This document shows positions 62,259 through 64,000 of a DNA stretch of 64,000 nucleotides, piece after piece. The stretch comes from Bacteroidetes bacterium 2013_40CM_41_45 (GTDB taxonomy: Bacteria; Bacteroidota; Bacteroidia; AKYH767-A; 2013-40CM-41-45): NCBI GenBank assembly GCA_002215675.1, contig NGFH01000004.1:186001-250000 (forward strand), written 5' to 3'. A model generated the notes under the pieces. The model saw only the letters and a list, made by a program, of their open reading frames with translations. It was not told the origin of the DNA and made no database searches. A program made the translations under genes and the position numbers. Position 1 is the first letter of the stretch, and every line of letters begins with the position of its first letter.

Positions 62259-64000
62259 TTATTCTTTCGACTCCTGCGTCAATGGAACCTTATTTTCTGA
62301 TGGAGCAACGACAGGAGTTCCGTTTTGATTTGCGGTTGAACCTGAAACCGGGGCACTGTCTTCAATAAGTTTGGGTTCTTCAAACGGGCGCTTTCCAAAA
62401 ATATCTTCAAGGTCTTCTTTAAAGATGACTTCTTTTTCCAGCAGCCGTTTTGCCAGTGCGTCCAGCTTTGTCTTGTTGTCTTCGAGGAGCTTTTTAGTGC
62501 GCAGGTAACAAAGGTCAATCATCTTTTTTACTTCCTCGTCAATTATCTCTGCGGTTTTTTCGCTGTATGGTTTGTTGAAAGTGTAATCCTGCCCACCGGT
62601 GGAATCATAAAAACTCAGGTTTCCAACGCGGTCGTTCAAACCATAGATGGAAACCATGGCGTATGCCTGTTTGGTGATTTTTTCCAAATCACTGAGCGCT
62701 CCTGTACTTATCGTTTTAAAAATAATTTCTTCGGCAGCACGTCCGCCAAGGGCAGCGCAGATTTCGTCAATCATTTGCTCCTTAGTGGTGATTTGCCTTT
62801 CATCGGGCAGATACCATGCTGCGCCTAACGCATTTCCCCTAGGGACAATGGTCACTTTCACCAGCGGATGCGCATGTTCAAGCAGCCAGCTTACCGAAGC
62901 ATGGCCGGATTCATGATATGCAATCACTCTTTTCTCATGGGGAGTGATAATTTTATTTTTCTTTTCAAGTCCGCCTACTACACGATCAATGGCATCCATA
63001 AAGTCCTGCTTCTCGATGATTATTTTTCCTTTGCGTGCTGCAATCAGTGCCGACTCGTTGCACACGTTGGCAATATCGGCTCCTGAAAATCCCGGAGTTT
63101 GTCGTGCAAGAAAATCAATATCGAGCGACTTATCAATCTTAAGGTCTTTGAGGTGAACATTGAAAATTTCTTTTCGCCCGTTCAGGTCGGGGAGCTCCAC
63201 AAAAATGGTACGGTCAAATCTTCCCGGACGCAGCAATGCGCGGTCCAGAACATCGGCACGGTTAGTTGCCGCAAGTATGATAACGCCTGAGTTACTCGCA
63301 AAACCATCCATTTCGGTGAGGAGCTGGTTAAGCGTGCTTTCTCTTTCATCGTTTGCGCTGAAAGACGGAGACCTGCCCCTGGCTCTGCCAATGGCATCTA
63401 TTTCATCTATAAAAACAATACAAGGCGCTTTTTCTTTTGCTGTCTTAAATAAATCTCTTACGCGCGATGCGCCAACGCCCACAAACATTTCCACAAAGTC
63501 TGAACCTGAAAGCGAAAAGAATGGAACCTGTGCTTCGCCGGCCATTGCTTTTGCCAATAATGTTTTCCCTGTTCCGGGAGGGCCTACCAGCAACACACCC
63601 CGGGGAATTTTTCCACCGAGTGAAGTATATTTTTTGGGGTTCTTCAGGAAGTCTACAATTTCCATCACCTCAACTTTGGCTTCCTGCAAACCGGCAACGT
63701 CATTAAATGTAACTTTAACCTGCAGGTCTTTGTCAAATAAAGTAGCTTTTGATTTTCCAATGTTAAAAATCTGTCCGCCCGGTCCGCCGGCACCCACTCT
63801 TCGCATTAAAAACATCCAGAAAAGTATTATGATTCCTAAGGGCAGAATCCAGGTAAGAATAAAATCCCAGTATCCTTTGCTTTCGGGCTCATAATCAACC
63901 GGAACCCTCTGCACATCGGCCGGAAGGTCTTTTTGCGCTTCGGATAATTTCTTGTCGAATATCTCTGCCGGTCCTGTATTAATGTAATAGTGCGGTCCGG
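62259..64000 (-). CDS. ftsH: ATP-dependent zinc metalloprotease FtsH (N-terminus beyond the window)
   Basis: About 580 residues are visible; the frame is open to base 64000, where it reads GPHYYINTGPAEIFDK of the periplasmic domain. So the first ~100 codons are outside. The second membrane helix (FILTWILPLGIIILFWMFL), the AAA+ domain with Walker A GPPGTGKT, Walker B IVFIDEIDAIG and the SRH TNRADVLDRALLRPGRFD, and the zinc site HESGH in IAYHESGHASVSW are intact. The tail is Pro/Ser/Glu-rich. It degrades membrane and regulatory proteins. First visible gene of the ftsH-LUD-DUF2007-cdsA block. Confidence 0.96.
   Translation of the reverse strand, partial: GPHYYINTGPAEIFDKKLSEAQKDLPADVQRVPVDYEPESKGYWDFILTWILPLGIIILFWMFLMRRVGAGGPGGQIFNIGKSKATLFDKDLQVKVTFNDVAGLQEAKVEVMEIVDFLKNPKKYTSLGGKIPRGVLLVGPPGTGKTLLAKAMAGEAQVPFFSLSGSDFVEMFVGVGASRVRDLFKTAKEKAPCIVFIDEIDAIGRARGRSPSFSANDERESTLNQLLTEMDGFASNSGVIILAATNRADVLDRALLRPGRFDRTIFVELPDLNGRKEIFNVHLKDLKIDKSLDIDFLARQTPGFSGADIANVCNESALIAARKGKIIIEKQDFMDAIDRVVGGLEKKNKIITPHEKRVIAYHESGHASVSWLLEHAHPLVKVTIVPRGNALGAAWYLPDERQITTKEQMIDEICAALGGRAAEEIIFKTISTGALSDLEKITKQAYAMVSIYGLNDRVGNLSFYDSTGGQDYTFNKPYSEKTAEIIDEEVKKMIDLCYLRTKKLLEDNKTKLDALAKRLLEKEVIFKEDLEDIFGKRPFEEPKLIEDSAPVSGSTANQNGTPVVAPSENKVPLTQESKE

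Noticed and set aside
63160-63894. A 244-codon plus-strand frame
   Set aside because: Antisense to ftsH, whose motifs are intact on the minus strand.

Overview
The window is a chromosomal segment of a member of the Bacteroidota (Cytophaga-Flavobacterium-Bacteroides group). The evidence is several proteins with type IX secretion (T9SS) C-terminal sorting domains, a PorV/PorQ-family barrel, the gliding proteins GldB and GldC, a TonB-dependent receptor with a carboxypeptidase-like N-terminal domain, an OmpP1/FadL porin, a PorT-family barrel, promoters of the TAnnTTTG type, and a lack of obvious Shine-Dalgarno sites. The species cannot be named from sequence alone. No rRNA, tRNA, CRISPR array, insertion sequence or transposase gene was seen.

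Layout. 1-3.8 kb: the 3' end of a patatin-like phospholipase with an outer-membrane barrel, then the rpsO-pnp pair. 4-6.6 kb: a T9SS cargo protein and an accessory pocket with a small conserved protein, a YdjM-like membrane protein and a predicted PD-(D/E)XK nuclease. 6.6-10 kb: an M49 (dipeptidyl-peptidase III) lipoprotein and a dipeptide epimerase. 10-16.6 kb: a 2185-residue surface protein with 16 tandem Ig/PKD-like repeats and a gliding-motility-type C-terminus. 17-22.2 kb: engB, gldC, gldB, a PorT-family barrel, nadE and an NfuA-like Fe-S scaffold. 22.2-31 kb: a secreted esterase, a FadL porin, a lipoprotein MsrB, ruvX, a GNAT enzyme and two exported amidohydrolase-family proteins. 31-34.1 kb: korA and korB.

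34.1-39.2 kb is the most distinctive part. It is a compact accessory island between the converging 3' ends of korB and smc. It holds an antitoxin with a truncated toxin, dinD, a DUF262-HEPN gene pair and proteins of unknown function. The island is bounded by two nested pairs of inverted, hairpin-rich repeats. 39.2-42.8 kb is smc. 43-52.2 kb is an apparent operon of a TonB-dependent receptor, a 1403-residue secreted protein and a PorV-like barrel, starting at a consensus-like promoter and ending at a clear terminator. 52.2-58.5 kb holds greA, a sugar-nucleotide epimerase, a CpsB-type phosphatase, a glycosyltransferase with a flippase-like protein, a PLP enzyme and a LysM glucosaminidase. 58.5-64 kb holds a GT39-type transferase, cdsA, a DUF2007 protein, a LUD-domain protein and ftsH, which runs off the window.

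Many genes serve the cell surface: secretion and anchoring (T9SS cargo, PorV, GldBC), outer-membrane transport (TonB receptor, FadL), and wall or polysaccharide and lipid synthesis (epimerase, CpsB, GT2, GT39, CdsA, glucosaminidase). The intergenic DNA is full of short palindromic and word-like repeats of several families. In two genes, DNA of the same kind sits in frame inside coding sequence: in the signal peptide of the FadL porin and in the sorting domain of the esterase.
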